The notes: a model not told the origin generated them from the letters alone. DNA of 64,000 nt from Paraphysomonas bandaiensis (GCA_965644295.1 CBFFRP010000578.1:1-64000); one strand, 5' to 3'. Shown: positions 36,788-48,626, numbered from the stretch's first letter. Numbers and translations: made by a program.

Positions 36788-37213
36788 GTCACCATAACTG
36801 TATAACTATATAGCACTTTATCAAATATAAGTGTTAGATATTCCAACCCTTGTTAAAACGCGTGGGGTTTCCATTTCCACACGTAAATACTACTTATTAG
36901 AAAGTAAGAAATTCGGGCGATTTTCAGGGGGTCGTGTTAGCCCTTGCCCCTTGCTTCTCGTTGCCACGTATGGTTAGTTAAGGATAGTGCAGTGGCCCGT
37001 CTTAACTAGCTAGACAGTGGCTTAGCATTTTCCCCTTTTATGTTTGGATCATGTAAGTATTGTGTATACGTAATTCGGGTAAGATCGGCACTGCAAAACA
37101 GACAACAGTAATACCCCGGGATTCTAACAAAAATGCAAGCATTGTTTAGCTAATTAGCGCAATCACCACACTTGTGTACGTCCTCGGAACAGAACACTAA
37201 TAACACAAAAGCT
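36788..37213. other. Intergenic, nothing recognised
   Basis: Downstream flank of the LRR gene. No coding or repeat feature is seen. Confidence 0.4.
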
Positions 37214-39180
37214 CTACGTCGAAATAATATGAATTTTTCTATACATAGGAATTCTAAGAAATGCAAATACAATTGTGAGTGTATCTTCTGGTAAAACTGT
37301 TTTAACGCCTCCTTTTTTCAAGCATAACAAAAATGAAATCTTTTTTTCAAGTGGCCATGGAGCAGTGTACAAAAGTTTCGAACTCGAGCTTAACGCACAT
37401 TCTTCGGGGACTTCATACGTATCATCAACTAAATCGGATTTCCTAATCTCAAAATGCGTGACAAAATTATCGTTCTCCAGTGCCTTAAGGACAGCTTCGA
37501 ATCCCAAGACTCCGATATGGTTTCCTGACAACTTCAATATACGTAATGGATGGAAGTGCCGTTCCTGCACAAATCAAACAGATCATTTTCCTTTAACATG
37601 ATATCAATCATACTCACCGCAATGACTTGACTAAGAATACTTGCGCCTCTATGTCCCACACGATTGTTTTCTAATTCCAGCACTGATATCGGAGGAATAA
37701 CTCTCATATAGGGGGGACCATGTACTACTGTAAGCCCACGCCTCATATCATCTCCACTTGATCTAAAGTGCGACTGCTCGCGCTGCCAGAGTCCAGTACT
37801 GATATCCACAAGAGGGTGAGCACACGGAGTGTTACGCGCCCAATTCATATTCAACACAAGAAACAGTGCTTCCATTGATATTCCCTCCACTCCTAACAAT
37901 ACACAAGTATAGTCATGCACGTATAGTATATGACAGATAAATCTCCTGACCACAATTATTCATGGAAAGCTTCTGCAGAGATTGGGCGCATCGTAACATA
38001 GCAGACAGTTTTATCACTTCCCCATGTCCCATTCTGCGACATGTGAGAACAACTTCCGACACAGTGGTCATGAACGCACCTACATCCGGAAAGATCAAGG
38101 ACGCTCAAACCTACATCATGGTGAAACAATGGGCGCAGAAGTTGAATATCTGTAATGCGATGATATGCCATTTCTAGGCATACCATCTGCGGCCCACTTT
38201 CATGGATCTAAGTGTACGGATTTAACAAACTAGGTGACACAATCAATGCAACATACTTGTGAACCATATGTAGCGGCCGCCTTACACATAGCCCAAACAT
38301 CCTCCGAAGGCTGATACGTAGAGTCGCTTTCACACATATTTCCAGATATTGGCTGCTTCATACCAACATTGAATGCAATAATATCATCATTTCCAATGGA
38401 GCAGTGGTTCAGACATAAGCTCTGCAATGATGACCACCGTACAATAAATCCCAACACAAACATAGTTTGAGTAGATAGATTGACTCGCTCCAAACTTAGT
38501 CTTCGAAGAGAAGAACATTCAAATATTGCAAGAATGCAACTTATTGCAACAGTCTCACACAGCGAATTACCAGAGATATCGAGAACTTCAAGTGAATTAT
38601 GACCAATTAATGAACTAAATATATTCGACATTGGAGCTCCGCCCCACAAGCCAAGCGCACATGATTTTAGAGACAACTCTGTTACGTGTCTACCTTGCGA
38701 CGACAACCACGAGGACAATGCCTCAGCTGCTTCAGGGTGGATGGCATTTTCGTCCAATTGTAAACATTTCAAATGTTCGAACTTTGTGCATATCGAAATA
38801 ATCTTACTCGTATCTAAACGGCAACGTGATACATTTAACCCACATAGTTTAATGTGACTAGTAGTCTTTTGTAAAAATTGTTCAATATTAGATTTGCTGC
38901 TTCCCTGTAGACTCAAGTGCATATCGCACTGCTGGTCGCTCAGTTTATCGACAAGTCTATTAAATTTATCGCCATATTTACAATATAACAGATTTAATTT
39001 TCTGACTATAACACCATGTGCTATGACATCATTAAATACTTGTATTAGATGATCGTCCTCTAGATTAGTCTGAGTGAGAGTGACGTCTATCACTGGTCGA
39101 GACAATACACAATAGGGTGAAGTAAAGCGTCTGAGATCATCAATAGATGATACTATCTCCGGGTGATCGAGATATTCCAT
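37214..39180 (-). CDS. Leucine-rich repeat protein (RNI-like)
   Basis: Five exons (39180-38257, 38207-38080, 38033-37951, 37892-37618, 37564-37214) give 586 residues. LRR units of ribonuclease-inhibitor type run through most of the protein, for example HLKCLQLDENAIHPEAAEAL, SLEVLDISGNSLCETVA, SLRRLSLERVNLSTQT, LSVLDLSGCR, LQKLSMNNCG and LRILKLSGNHIGVLGFEAV. Introns of 46-58 nt fall inside repeat units, and repeat register continues across each one, supporting the model. No F-box, signal peptide or membrane segment is recognised. The C-terminal ~60 residues after the last repeat are not assigned. A scaffold or flagellar or regulatory role is possible, but nothing specific is visible. Confidence 0.86.
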
Positions 39181-41136
39181 TGTACTTTATCAAGACTCTG
39201 TTTATTAGATGGAGATATATAAGCACTGTCGACAGCAGTGTATCATCGCATACAGTATCATATATATGGAAACATGACTGCTCCATCCTCCTGTATATAT
39301 AGCTGAAGATACAGAACATAGAGCCTGTATTATTGTTGTATTCTGCAGTATATCACTGTATTACAACATGTACTGCTGTAATACATCCAATACGGTATTG
39401 CTATACAGAGCTCCTGTGGCACTTGTAAGGTGGCCAAGCACTGTACATTACGACTATATCCATATACCATTCTAAGTAACCCACAGTACTCACATCTCCT
39501 CTAAACAAATGCCTGTATAGGGCCCTCTGACTAGAAGGTTGAAGGTAACCGTTACATAGAGCGATATGATAGTGTTCTTTCATGTGATTCACAATATCAT
39601 GATGAGGAGTTTGGGTTGAAGAGTCAGTATCGATTTTAATACACTGGAATGTCACACCTGTGAATGACCACACCTGATCTCACCTGACCTCACCTGGCCT
39701 CACAAGACCTCTCTACGGGGGAGTGTAGCGACCTTTTGGTGACATACGGGGATGCATACTCACCTCGCTAATGATGTGCAGCAGTTGTGACAAAGAAGTC
39801 CGACCTCTCGTACTAGCAGGCAGTGGCGGTGTGCCCAGCCCAGGCGAGAAATATAGCCCGCAAGTTCTTGAGTAACATAAGGGAGTGCGTAGAGAAAGAG
39901 GTCTTCCCATCATACAGGCCAGACCTGGGGGACGTCGAAAACTGGGACGAGATAGGACTTGACCTCAGAGGTGCACCCACCAGGGACGGCAGGAAAGGTG
40001 TTTCTCTGTGTAGTATGCACCCTTCAGCTGTCGCTTCTGTATGGAATTCACCGAAAGACAAGAGCTATCATCATTTACTGAAGTGGTGCGTCGATGGGTG
40101 ACTTACACCTCAACCATGACCCACATTTTATGTGTGGGATATACTGACTGGAATACTTTGACAGTATTAGGCTTTGCACCACCCTGTTATCTGTTATTAT
40201 GGTGAACTGTGCCTCGGTTTTAGTAAAAGGTGTAATTGAAACCACCTAAACTGTATACTTAGTCAGACTGAGAGATTGTGTAGGACTAAGATTCGAAGAT
40301 GCTGTTTTCTATGAGAATATGGAGTGCTCAGCAAATATTTATTCACATGGTTCAATTTATTCGTTCCTTGTATCAATGGTGTATACTTACAGCAAAGTTG
40401 TACTCTATGGTATCACAGTGTTAATCAATTACCCGAGTTCATGCACTAAATATTTCTTATTTAATACAGAGCGCTATAAATGCGTATTTTCTAGAAAATA
40501 AAGTAATGTCTCTTTATCGAATTCGAACAATGCTGCGGTCTTATATCACGCTGTATACACAAATTCGAACAGAATTGTCGCGTGAGCGGGATACTACCAC
40601 ATTTATTCTCGCAAGAACTATGTTACTACTGTGTACTGTCAATGGCCAATAGACCACTGTAGACACCTAGTGCATATAATAACGTTAGAAATAGTGAGTC
40701 CATTCGTAAAAACCAAGAGACAACATATGTCTCAGGACTGGTACACTATTCGGACAATAATTTTCGTGTAAACGTGTTATCAGAGGCCATATCTGTTTTG
40801 TGTTATTCTGTTTCTTTCTCCGTGTTTGACAAATTTGTGAATATTAAGCCACAAGTTAATAATAGAGGACATTCTACTCTCAGATCTTAGCTAGTATCAC
40901 ACATTACATATACAGCTAAACAGCTGAATAAATTTGGAATAAAAAACGGAGGAGCACAGGGCACTAATATTATAAGAAACAATGGATCTTTCATTACGAC
41001 ACATAGTCAGACGATTGGCTACATACTAAATACTTCAAAGCACTTCTGACCAGGTGGTAATGCTATAGAAAAGATACCAAATTGAACTCTACATATTTAC
41101 GGATTGTACATGCATATGAGCCTGTTTAGGAATCCA
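39181..41136. other. Intergenic, with a promoter motif, a minisatellite and an unassigned frame
   Basis: GTACTGCTGTA at 39370-39380 is an exact reverse copy of the promoter motif, 190 bp upstream of the LRR start. About 39670-39705 carries three ~10-bp ACCTGACCTC-like units. 39720-40110 is GC-richer than its surroundings and holds a 93-codon plus-strand frame (39823-40101, first codon GTG) with protein-like composition (DLGDVENWDEIGLDLRGAP). I do not recognise it; it may be a transposon fragment. A minus frame at 39401-39673 has similar uncertain status. The rest is AT-rich. Confidence 0.4.
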
Positions 41137-41873
41137 TTATTTCATCTTTCTCATTCTTCTCGGGGTAGGATCTGAAAACTGTCCAAACGTAAAAGCTAGA
41201 GTAACCGAAGCCAGTCCACTTAAAATACACGCTACCCCAAGAAACGTCCAACTCCTACCCGCAAAAACGTTTAAGGCCTACAAAGTTAAACATTATGGCA
41301 ATCTGGCGATATATGTTCCCACCAACCTTGCTACCCCCGTCAATAAACTTAGATATTTTAGAAACGCCTCTTCTGGCAGATGATCTCCCCATGTCTGAAG
41401 TAGATAAGAGAAGGGACTTTTGTATCTTGATTCTGCTTCCTTCCTCAGCAGGAATTTTGAATTTAATTTGAATGCCGTATCCATATTTACTTGATACTTT
41501 TCTTTTGACTCCTGAAGTAGATACCACTTTGCCATCGTTAATTCGTACTAACTCAGCGTCAATCAAATCAGACCGTGCAAATGAGTGTGTTGTTTCAACA
41601 GCTTGAACATCTCTTACAGAAACATGACACATATCATCTGAGCATATGACTGTGCTTTTTAGCGAACTATGTCTACAATGCAAATATCCGAGATACATGC
41701 AGACCAGAGACCCCACTACCCATAGTAAGGACAGGACCACCTTCAATAATAGTGAATACAATCATCATTTTGTTATATGGTTTTACCTTCATATTAACCG
41801 TAGAAAAGTTCACACCATTTGCAGTTTTCTTCGATACACCATGCAATGGCAGATCATCATTTCGACCGAACAT
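41137..41873 (-). CDS. Two-TM membrane protein of unknown function
   Basis: Three exons (41873-41787, 41740-41327, 41277-41137) give 213 residues, with both introns (46 and 49 nt) in phase 0. The topology is a ~29-residue N-terminus, a first membrane segment (VVLSLLWVVGSLVCMYLGYL), a ~125-residue loop, a second membrane segment (WTFLGVACILSGLASVTLAF), and a short basic tail (PTPRRMRKMK). The loop is largely hydrophilic with one short cysteine pair near its start. The last exon is absent from a simple ORF reading, which would stop early. I do not recognise a family. It lies head-to-head with the 2OG oxygenase gene, 516 bp apart. Confidence 0.78.
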
Positions 41874-42389
41874 GGTTCACTACTTTAATTAGATATAACT
41901 ACACTGCATAAACTGGAAACGTCTCTAGTGCTTATCGTTCAATCAAGTATAACAGTGATGAGTATTTAAACTACTGTGTGTATATATATAATACTCCTGA
42001 TTTTTGTGGCCGTTGAAGCTCTTTGTATACCATAAATTGCTATACAGTATAGCAGCACAGTGTATTTATTGCATCATTGCCCGTCCACACATCAGAACCA
42101 TCTAGATCAACCACTACAGAGTATACAGTATACACAGTATACAATATGATAGCAGGTATATACGGTATTACGGTATGACGGTATTGTAGAGGAAGAACTA
42201 CGTTCATATGCCATGCATCCATACTAGGCATACCCTCGTATACCGTATATACCTTCCCATACACACTACTGTTGGGGGTTTCTTCAATATAGAGATGCAC
42301 TGTATGTATACAACATCCGCCCATATAGAAACACAATCACAGCGATTGATCTCATTGATTATTAACCCTTACAAATAATTGAATTAAAC

Positions 42390-43674
42390 ATGTCTGAAGT
42401 AATTGAAGGTAATGTTATTGTCTTGTCATATGACAAACTACTCGCTGGAGAGGATTTAACAGACGAGATAGGCCGAGCATTCGGCAGTGAGGGTCTAGGG
42501 ATCCTTACAGTAGAAGGCATCCCTGGCTTACAAGAAGCAAGAAATAATCTCCTTCCTTTAGCTCGTTCATTTGCTGAATTACCGGACAATATTAAAGAGA
42601 AGTACGTACATGCCGAGAGTTTCTATTCGTTTGGATGGAGTCACGGAAAGGTATGAGATTCGCTTTACATTATAACCATACAGTAATATTAATATAAGGA
42701 AAAACTAGACGGTGCTTATGATTTATCGAAAGGTTCTTATTATGCTAATCCTCAGTATGATCGACCTGTTGATGACGAAAGTTTAATTGCAAAGTATCCT
42801 GCATTTTTACATCCTAACATCTGGCCCCATGAGGACATGCCTGAACTAGAAAATGCATTCAAGGCCCTTGGACAGCTAATTGTTAATGTTGGCAAACTTG
42901 TATCCACCCAATGTGACTTGTACATAAAGAAGCAGTGTGCAAGCTATGCAGACAATCGACTTACCAAAATAATAGACAACTCCTTGTGTTGTAAAGCAAG
43001 ATTGTTACACTACTTCGATGTCAATTCTGTAAACGCTACAACAGCAAGTCCTTTAAAGAAGTGTCGCACTGAAGAAAGTCAGGATTGTGGGACATCGACT
43101 GATAATCATGACCCTTTTTCGTCGTGGTGTGGCTGGCATAATGACCATGGTTCTTTGACAGGACTTGTATCTGCGATGTTCATGGACGCCGATGGTAATG
43201 TGGTATCCAACACTGACCCCATGGCTGGTAATATTTGTATACTAGTTTATTAACTCTAATGTATTTCGAATAGGTCTATATATTAGAAACCGAAAGAGTG
43301 AAGTTGTGAAAGTTTCTATTCCTCAGAGTCACCTAGCATTCCAGATTGGTGAAACTGCCCAGGTTCACTCAGGCGGTATATTACAGGTTAGTGACGGTAT
43401 GTGCTGTAATAAAACTGCTAAGTAGTACTAGGCAACTCCTCATGCAGTGAGGGGAAGTACTGCGGCTGGAATAACGAGAGAGACTTTTGCGGTGTTCATG
43501 GAACCAGATTGGAATGAACCAATGACTTGCCCGGAAGGAATCGACCCGGACATGGCTCAGACACAGTCTGCTGCTGCCAACCTTCCGAGAGGTGTTCCGT
43601 CTCTAAAATCGAGATGGAATAACGAAATGGATTTCGGACAGTTCACTTCAGCAACGTTGAATGCTTACTACTGA
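42390..43674 (+). CDS. 2-oxoglutarate/Fe(II) dioxygenase, isopenicillin-N-synthase-like fold
   Basis: Four exons (42390-42650, 42699-43227, 43274-43386, 43432-43674) give 381 residues. The N-terminus has the DIOX_N-like pattern (GILTVEGIPGLQEARNNLLP, then SFAELPDNIKEKY). The iron site is visible: WHNDHGSLTGL supplies His and Asp, and ATPHAVRG supplies the distal His. An Arg follows in TRETFAVFMEP, though the usual 2OG-binding RxS is not exact. An insert around residues 190-215 (KKCRTEESQDCG) is not typical. Introns are 45-48 nt. Similar proteins occur in algae and fungi, and the substrate is unknown. No targeting peptide is seen. Confidence 0.88.
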
Positions 43675-44400
43675 AGCCACAGTTATTTTAAGCCTTGTTG
43701 GAGCTCTGCCTCGTCCTAATCTCTTCAATAGGTTGAGAATGATTCGTCATATAGAGCAGAATCTATTATAATATAAGCACGATACGTATTTCAACTATAT
43801 GCTCGTGGTATCCGTTAAAAAGTAATAACAGTCAAATACACCAAAATATCCCCGAACTTACTTTTACTCAACTTTTCCACTAGTTCAAATGGAAAATTCT
43901 AAAATAGAAAACACTCAATACTTCCAGGCTTAAGCTTGTACATGTAAAAATGGAACAATTATTACAGTTTTTGGACTTATGAAATAAAATCAAAAATGCT
44001 GGTGGCTAATTGCGAAAAGCATTGCGGGAAAACATAACTTATGCACATTGGGAAACGCTCAAGTGCTGTGCTATTGACATCAGCCCTACGTGTTGAGAAA
44101 CGCTCATTTTACACTAGATCACAGAGAGAATTTGTCGTAAGACTAGATAGATTTATTAGTATCGTTTACACGAAGTTGTGATAACCAACACTAACTCATT
44201 ATAATCCCTGCATAATATCCTACATATGCGAACCTCTCGTTACTGAACATATCTTGAAAGGTCAACCTATTTCAGTTTCTCAATATCATCACAGCATTTG
44301 TACATCACTATATTTCACTGTATTCTCGTACATTGTCTTCAAGTGACATACTGAATATACTAGAATAAGATCCATATTCTAATACTACGTTTAAAATAAC
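43675..44400. other. Intergenic, nothing recognised
   Basis: AT-rich 3' flank of the oxygenase gene. No gene or repeat could be placed. Confidence 0.4.
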
Positions 44401-44710
44401 AGAACTTGACATTATTTGCTAAGGTTTGCTGTTCTCAATTTATACGATTAAAATAATAAAATTACATGATAAAGAACCTAAGTTGATTCGGTGTGTTCAA
44501 TGTTCAACACCAATCATTTACTTCTATAATATACGAACCACACACTCAGTAGCCGTATCCTGTACAGTCACCAACTTATACTTCAGTTTCATACCACAAT
44601 ATATAGAATACTAATTACATATAGATATACCTTTCGACCTTTCGATCCTTGCATCTCACAAATAATACTGCACTCAATTGCAAGCAAATGAATCTTCAGA
44701 CCTCAGCTTT
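44401..44710. repeat. Second copy of the LTR-like repeat
   Basis: This is homologous to 19814-20090 over about 300 bp. It preserves the uninterrupted sequence CTTGACATTATTTGCTAAGG that was split by retroposon copy B, and so acts as an empty-site reference. No Copia coding sequence is next to it, so it may be a solo or decayed LTR. Confidence 0.55.
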
Positions 44711-46502
44711 GGTGTTGACGTGTTGACATTGGTCATTTCTGGATAGAAGGTCTTATAATGGTGCGATAGTTTGTCTAAGCACTGTACATCATGACAATGA
44801 CAGCAAGTGTTTATCCCATATTATTGAAGGCGGAGTCGGAAAGTCAACACACGCAGGTAGAGGTTGAAAGACAACAGACAGAGCAGCTCAAAATTCAACA
44901 TGTTAATTCCAAATAAGATTATTTATAGCTAGTTTTAGTATTTAATGAATGATACACCTCGTATTCCTAGCAAATAAAGATTGATTATAAACTTCTAATG
45001 AACAATAACGCCTAACAGTATAATAGCAAGACACTTTTGAACAGGGTGTTGTCACCACATATGTTTGCGTATCTTGTACAGTCGCGTGTCTTATATTGTC
45101 TGATAATTTTTCCGTCAATTGATATTCCATTGTATATATGTGTTGAATTCACGCGTTGAGAGATATACGTGAATCAATGAATCTAAATAATTTCATGATT
45201 GCATTGCGATGCACCAATGTATATGTATACTACATGTCCATGTAAGCAAATATATGTATACAGCGCAATCAAATATAATGAAACGTATAAAGGAATGAGC
45301 AACGCATTTTTGAAAGGTATCCCTATGGTGGGTAATATACTTCAGTGCACAAGTCCAACCACATGTGATGGTAAACCCGTAAAGGATATACAGGCTAAAC
45401 ACACTCACCTATCACCAACAAGCACGTACATTATATTGTACATATAGGGAACTTAATGATAGCATATATCAACAGAGTCAGTATCGAGTCGTAAGGACTT
45501 ATCAAACACAGTACAGGAGCCCGTAATTTCTATTTCAGTAGAGTGCGTATGGATGATGAATTCCTTTAGCAGTATATCCTCAACTAGCTTCAGAGCACAC
45601 CCATCATGATGCACACAATATACCGAACGAGCTTTAAAAGAGACAAATAGATGCAATAATCTATATGGATTTCATATATAAATAGCGTTTAAAGGTTTGT
45701 ATTGTGATGAACAGGAAGAGAAAGCTTACTGCAATTATCCCAGCTTACTATGATAACTGTTTGCTGCAATCTCGTATCATATCCACTCTGTACAGCAAAG
45801 CACTGCCCACCAGCACCATACTTCCACTTGGAAGATTAGGAGGGTCAAGCTAAAAATGAAATGTAATTGCACATGTCAACAATTTAAATGCGTGGCAATC
45901 GATATCATGAGAAATGTTGTGTGGACGAGACTGACGTCAACAAACTGTGTGATTTACTTCGAGGACATACATATGTATATGACCCACAAGCTTACATTAG
46001 AGGTCAGTATAAAGCAAGATAGAGTTGCACAGAAAATGTGGAACGAGTATATTTAATACCCCCGTTAGAGTAAATAGTAAAATGAACTGTTCTATCACTC
46101 AGCGATTGTAATATGTTAAACTTGTGAAAAAAGCTAAGAACTCCATGAAAAAGCGATATTTATATTATTACTGAGTAGCTACAAGGAACGCACATCAATT
46201 ATTTAATTGCAAAATATTTTGCAACAACATATTCCTCTTGCATCTATTTAGCATCACCTCCACAACACCACATAAATAGATTAGCACTCCCTAAAATCTT
46301 CAGGTAATTACTAATCTCTTCATCAGGTTGGCAGTTCCAGAAACTTTATTAGCGGTCGATTATTACCACAAAAATCTTTAAGAACATGCACACAAATACA
46401 TCATGACTTCTTTTAGATAATGCTGAAGCCAAACCCTAACCCTAATCTCCAAAGGTAGAGATACTGCCCCCAAATACTGCTGCTAGAGCTATATTACCAT
46501 AC
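44711..46502. other. Intergenic, with unassigned exon-like frames and a short telomere-like tract
   Basis: A minus-strand frame at 45453-45656 and another near 45845-45760 (the latter following a good acceptor, TTTCATTTTTAG) have protein-like composition, but no gene model joins them. AAACCCTAACCCTAA lies at about 46432-46446. The remainder is AT-rich. Confidence 0.35.
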
Positions 46503-47220
46503 ATGAAAGCCTTACTATTGGCAGTAGGCGTCAAGAATCATATTGAAATTATGATTATTGAGAAGCGCAAGCTTGTGCATTGCCGCGACCAACCTAACAA
46601 CTCGCACGACAGTGAGCATAACAGGATTCTTATCTAGTTACTATTGCATGCACCGGCAAGTGCTCAACTATACGACACGACGTAGTTAGCTATACAACAC
46701 GACTTAGTTGCGTGTTTAAGCCGGATCATACGCTCCTGCCCAATCTACTTGTCCTAACACAAACAACTTGCGGTCGGTGTCTTTGGCATATGTCTCGTGT
46801 ATATGCGGCAGATATTTAGGGTATTCTTCAAGGTGGTGTTCACAGCAGTAGGTAGTCTGGAGGGAGAGTAGAATAGCAAAGCGGTCTCACTGGTGCAATT
46901 TTGCACGCTGACGCATGAAACAGATATCTACCAAAATCTGTTACAAATTCAATCTGACTCCAATGTCTTCCCTCCATTATGTGCACTCGTCCAGCACATG
47001 CATCCACCTTGCACTCTTCTCCCGAGTGGCTTACGCTTGACGTCAAGAATCATAACCAGATAAGTAGCTACATGAAAATTATTCGATTAGGGTTAGGGTT
47101 AGATCGACTTCTACTTGTAACTAACTGCTGCAAATTCTCATATCCTACTATGTAACGGTACGGAAGCTGCTTGTGCGTCACCGCAAGCACCAAGGTATGA
47201 CCACTTCTGGTCTTGTGTGT
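46503..47220 (-). mobile_element. Retroposon family copy E, diverged, split by copy F
   Basis: The family 3' module is recognisable at 46503-46542 (GGCAGTAGGCGTCAAG) and resumes at 47055-47220 (TACGGAAGCTGCTTGTGCGT). Removing 46543-47054 restores continuity. Its 5' limit is unclear. A degenerate flank similarity (TACTGCTGCTAGAGCTATAT near 46476 and TACTGCTTGAAGAGCTAGAT near 47347) may be an old target duplication. A TTAGGGTTAGGGTTAG tract lies inside it at 47087-47102. Confidence 0.7.
46529..47054 (-). mobile_element. Retroposon family copy F nested in copy E, with 14-bp target duplication
   Basis: The insert 46543-47040 is flanked by CGTCAAGAATCATA at 46529-46542 and 47041-47054. The left end (TTGAAATTATGATTATT, then GCTTGTGCATTGCCGCGACC) is a shortened version of the family 3' module. 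The ~430-bp remainder is unrelated to the bodies of B, C and D. This is a nested insertion, so the family has been active more than once. Confidence 0.8.
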
Positions 47221-47372
47221 GAAGGAGAAGCTCTCTATGGACGTGAGTCCATGAATTACGAAAGGATTTAGTCAGGGGGACGCCCCTTAGGGTAGGGCTC
47301 CGCAGGACTTTGTGGAGGCACTGTATTGCTTCCTCCTGCGTTTCCTACTGCTTGAAGAGCTAGATGACGATA

Positions 47373-47435
47373 TCGTAATCATCACATATATGAAAGTCTG
47401 ATTATTACATGAGTACGGTTGCTCGTAATCATCAC
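47373..47435 (-). mobile_element. Retroposon family copy G, 37-bp insertion with 13-bp target duplication
   Basis: TCGTAATCATCAC occurs at 47373-47385 and 47423-47435. The 37 bp between them begin ATATATGAAAGTCTGATTAT, which is the 3' terminus of the family. This is the extreme 5'-truncated product expected from aborted target-primed reverse transcription. Confidence 0.75.
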
Positions 47436-47463
47436 GAGTAGGACGTGAGGTGTTTAGAGTCGA

Positions 47464-47880
47464 TTAATCAGAGGATACTGCAGCATCGCTGTTAGCGTTT
47501 GTGTCACCCTCAAATTCAGTAGTTGGCGATACATCATCCGAGTATGAATACATGGATGTCGCATTACCACGGAAGAAATGGTCCCCACGATCCGCCATGA
47601 GGTCGTAATGTGGTGGCCGTACAACTGATTTACCTTTAAATAATAATAATCTCGATTCTACTGTTCATAAAGGTACACCTGCTGTGAAAGACATCCTCGG
47701 AAACTTCTTCGACCAATTACTACCCTTCATATATTTCTCATTACCTTAATCATTGAGGCCCTTCCTAATAAAACTGATCAAATAGTCTTCCATCCTGGGT
47801 GATCAGAGGATTCGCTCGCCTAGGCATCTTGCCATAGTGGAGATCTTTCTCCTCGTAGCCTGTTTACTTCTCTTCGGCAT
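47464..47880 (-). pseudogene. Decayed short gene, three in-frame stops
   Basis: From the ATG at 47880-47878 a 139-codon frame runs to TAA at 47466-47464, with internal TGA, TAA and TGA codons. The start (MPKRSKQATRRKIST) is basic, the middle contains KGSNWSKKFPRMSF and VVRPPHYDLMADRGDHFF, and the end is acidic and Ser/Asp-rich. The protein-like composition in one continuous frame suggests a recent pseudogene, perhaps the C-terminal part of a transposon protein. I do not recognise the family. Confidence 0.45.
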
Positions 47881-48626
47881 GTTGAATAGTATTATAATGA
47901 TATATACATATATAGGTGATATAATATCTTTATATTATAGTACTCTGCTCCCAAAATATGCAGCCAATAAAAGCGAATAAACATCTCCCAAGGGCGGTGA
48001 CATTTTCAAACCTACTAAATTTTCCACTTTTTCCTACTAAATTTTGCATCTGTTACTACTAAAAATGAACGTTGAGCCGTATTTAAAGTTAGTAGAGTAT
48101 CGAATAAAATTCTTAACTTAGTTGGAATGTCTGCAAATTAAGTAGGCTCAACTGCCATTTTTAATTTAATAGGGATGTCAGCAAAATTTAGAATGAACAA
48201 ATGGCGCTTTTTGGTTTAGTTTAGTTTATTTGAATATATATTATAACGAAAGTTTAGTCCAGTGGGCAAATATAGATGTTTACATTCTCATCGACCTTAC
48301 CTTTGGATTATACTATTGAACCATGGCTTCATATAGCGTCCCTCGAACAGCTCTAGTTAATTCCTATCGGAAATAATAGCTCTGCTGATCATATTATCTC
48401 AATATAACAATATCGTTATTTGCTGGCGACAAAAATACATGACTAAACATTCTTATTACATATAAACTATAAAGCAAATACGAATTGAACTAGACATTGG
48501 CAGTTGTCTTGTAAATACTTATAATATGGTAAATTTCTGAAAATTCTGATCGCAGCTCAAAAAGAGCAAACCTACTTTAAACTACAAACAACCAAAATAT
48601 TTGAGATATATATATCTCAATTCTAA
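47881..48626. other. AT-rich 3' flank of the giant surface-protein gene
   Basis: No gene is seen. Three short words resembling CTACTAAATTTT occur at about 48015-48065 in a loose tandem. Confidence 0.4.

Noticed and set aside
45199-45447. 82-codon plus frame
   Set aside because: The sequence has no domain, no recognisable splice context and low-complexity cysteine/tyrosine content; it is probably chance.
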